The position numbers and the translations under genes were made by a program. From assembly GCA_963759235.1 (NCBI GenBank), contig CAVWYO010000006.1, forward strand, positions 434,001-498,000: 64,000 bases of DNA, written 5' to 3'. Below, in pieces: positions 63,052 to 64,000 of this stretch (positions within the stretch are counted from its first letter, which is position 1; every line of letters begins with the position of its first letter). The notes under the pieces were generated by a model. The model was not told where the DNA came from. It ran no database searches and saw only the letters and a program-made list of their open reading frames with translations. The DNA comes from Bauldia sp963759235. GTDB lineage: Bacteria; Pseudomonadota; Alphaproteobacteria; Rhizobiales; Kaistiaceae.

Positions 63052-63197
63052 GACGCCGTCCTTCCCGCTGCCGCCGCATCGCGCTTGGGGATGGCGTCGA
63101 CGACCGCCGGTCGCGCCGGCGCCTCGCGGTCCCGGGCGATCGAGGCGAGGGTCGGGCCTCCAGCCATTGGCGGCGATGTCATGGGCGGTTTGCTCAT
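63048..63197 (-). CDS. Possible 49-residue small protein between permease and glk
   Basis: This short open frame begins with ATG overlapping the permease stop (ATGA, 63194-63197) and ends with TGA overlapping the glk start (ATGA, 63048-63051). It reads MSKPPMTSPPMAGGPTLASI and continues with charged and Ala-rich residues. There is no recognised domain. The double overlap suggests translational coupling through the frame, but the composition is also what GC-rich spacer DNA could give. Confidence 0.4.
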   Translation of the reverse strand: MSKPPMTSPPMAGGPTLASIARDREAPARPAVVDAIPKRDAAAAGRTAS

Positions 63198-64000
63198 TCC
63201 TTGATGTACGGCTTGCCATCCGCCGCCGGCGACCGGGCCCGCCCGATCAGGCCGGCGACCAGCACGATGGTGGCGATGTAGGGCGCCATGGCCAGGAACT
63301 CCGACGGGATCGGCGTGTTCAGGATGGCGAGCTTCTGCTGCAGCGAATCGGCGAAGCCGAAGACCAGTGCCGCCATCAGCGCGCCGACCGGGTGCCAGCG
63401 CCCGAAGATCATCGCCGCCAGCCCGATGAAGCCGCGGCCGCCGGTCATGTTGATGTCGAAGCGACCGACCGAGCCGAGCGTGAACCACGCCCCGGCGAAC
63501 CCGGCCACCATGCCGCCGATGGCGACGTTGATGTAGCGGGTGCGATAGACGTCGATGCCGAGGGTGTCGGCCGCCTCGGGGTGCTCGCCGACGGCGCGCG
63601 CCCGCAAGCCGGAGCGCGTGTGGAAGAGGTAGTAGGTGGCGCCCGCAATGAGAATGGCGGCGCCGTAGACGAAGAGATTCTGCTGGAAGAGGACGCCCCC
63701 GATGATCGGGAGATTGCTGAGGAAGGGAATGTCCACCGCCGGGAATATCGGCGCGTTGTTGAGTTCCCGGTGCACCGTCAGCACCTGGCTGGTGACGTAG
63801 GACGTCAGGCCGAGGGCGAACAGGTTGACCGCGACCCCGGCAATGATCTGATCGACCCGGTAGCTGATCACCAGGACGCCAAGCGCCAGCCCCATCAGGC
63901 CGCCGACGACGATGGCGGCGAGGAGGCCGATCCAGCCGCCGAGCAGGGAACCGACAATCGCGCCGGCAAATGCACCGGACAAGAGCATGCCCTCGATGCC
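63194..64000 (-). CDS. BMP-type ABC transporter permease, N-terminus missing
   Basis: This partial gene continues past the right edge; 268 codons are present. It is an integral membrane permease of the BPD_transp_2 family, like the nucleoside or simple-sugar importers NupQ and YufQ. The sequence beginning GIEGMLLSGAFAGAIVGSLL is the usual glycine-rich first part of such permeases, and ARAVGEHPEAADTLGIDVYRTRYINV is the diagnostic cytoplasmic loop. It lies upstream of glk on the same strand and is coupled to it through a short open frame, which may link sugar or nucleoside uptake with phosphorylation. Confidence 0.9.
   Translation of the reverse strand, partial: GIEGMLLSGAFAGAIVGSLLGGWIGLLAAIVVGGLMGLALGVLVISYRVDQIIAGVAVNLFALGLTSYVTSQVLTVHRELNNAPIFPAVDIPFLSNLPIIGGVLFQQNLFVYGAAILIAGATYYLFHTRSGLRARAVGEHPEAADTLGIDVYRTRYINVAIGGMVAGFAGAWFTLGSVGRFDINMTGGRGFIGLAAMIFGRWHPVGALMAALVFGFADSLQQKLAILNTPIPSEFLAMAPYIATIVLVAGLIGRARSPAADGKPYIKE

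Overview
The window is high-GC chromosomal DNA of an alphaproteobacterium, almost certainly of the order Hyphomicrobiales (Rhizobiales). The evidence is gene content and order: the very-long-chain fatty acid (VLCFA) lipid A cluster acpXL-fabZXL-fabF2XL-fabF1XL-adh2XL-lpxXL; the run trpFBA-accD-folC-trxA-addA-addB-murU-like-tsaE/amgK-divL-ahcY; the HPr/EIIA/HprK/ChvG/ChvI cluster; a RegB/RegA (ActS/ActR) redox pair; and palindromic intergenic repeats of the type common in this order. No rRNA, tRNA, CRISPR array or transposase was seen. Both ends of the window cut genes.

Layout. 1-7.2 kb: a sugar or sugar-acid uptake and catabolism locus (mannitol-dehydrogenase-family oxidoreductase, zinc dehydrogenase, and a divergent ABC importer with two permeases and an SMP-30 lactonase). 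7.2-14.9 kb: an HGSNAT-like membrane protein, the complete VLCFA lipid A cluster and a 2-oxoglutarate/Fe(II) oxygenase. 15-21 kb: mmcB, regA/regB, an intracellular PHB depolymerase carrying an extra C-terminal helix-hairpin-helix domain, a DUF2852 protein and a YgjP-like metallopeptidase. 21-28.5 kb: aldo/keto reductase, a small membrane protein, then trpF-trpB, an interruption by an orphan higA with a higB scar and a repeat, then trpA-accD-folC. 28.6-42 kb, all on the minus strand: trxA, addAB, the cell-wall recycling and t6A genes, divL and ahcY. 42-52.6 kb: MFS efflux pump, AraC regulator, a large glycine-rich RTX protein, the regulatory PTS with ChvGI, and an orphan sugar-type ABC ATPase. 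52.9-64 kb: host-attachment family protein, metal P-type ATPase, lspA, two RNA methyltransferase genes (one frameshifted), coxG-coxS-coxM with no coxL, a secreted phosphoesterase, bfd-bfr, glucokinase, and a partial BMP-type ABC permease.

The genes together point to a cell that modifies its envelope heavily (C28 lipid A, cell-wall recycling, ChvGI, a probable type I-secreted RTX protein), stores PHB, and controls metabolism by redox state (RegAB) and a regulatory, non-transporting PTS. I found no complete new system. The most unusual observations are: a beta-ketoacyl synthase homologue in the lipid A cluster lacking all three catalytic residues; the trp operon interrupted by a decayed toxin-antitoxin module beside a copy of the trpA 5' end; the HHH-fused PHB depolymerase with a palindromic PhaR-like site; a Cox cluster whose catalytic subunit gene is missing exactly where a repeat now sits; and a methyltransferase gene with a single-base frameshift.
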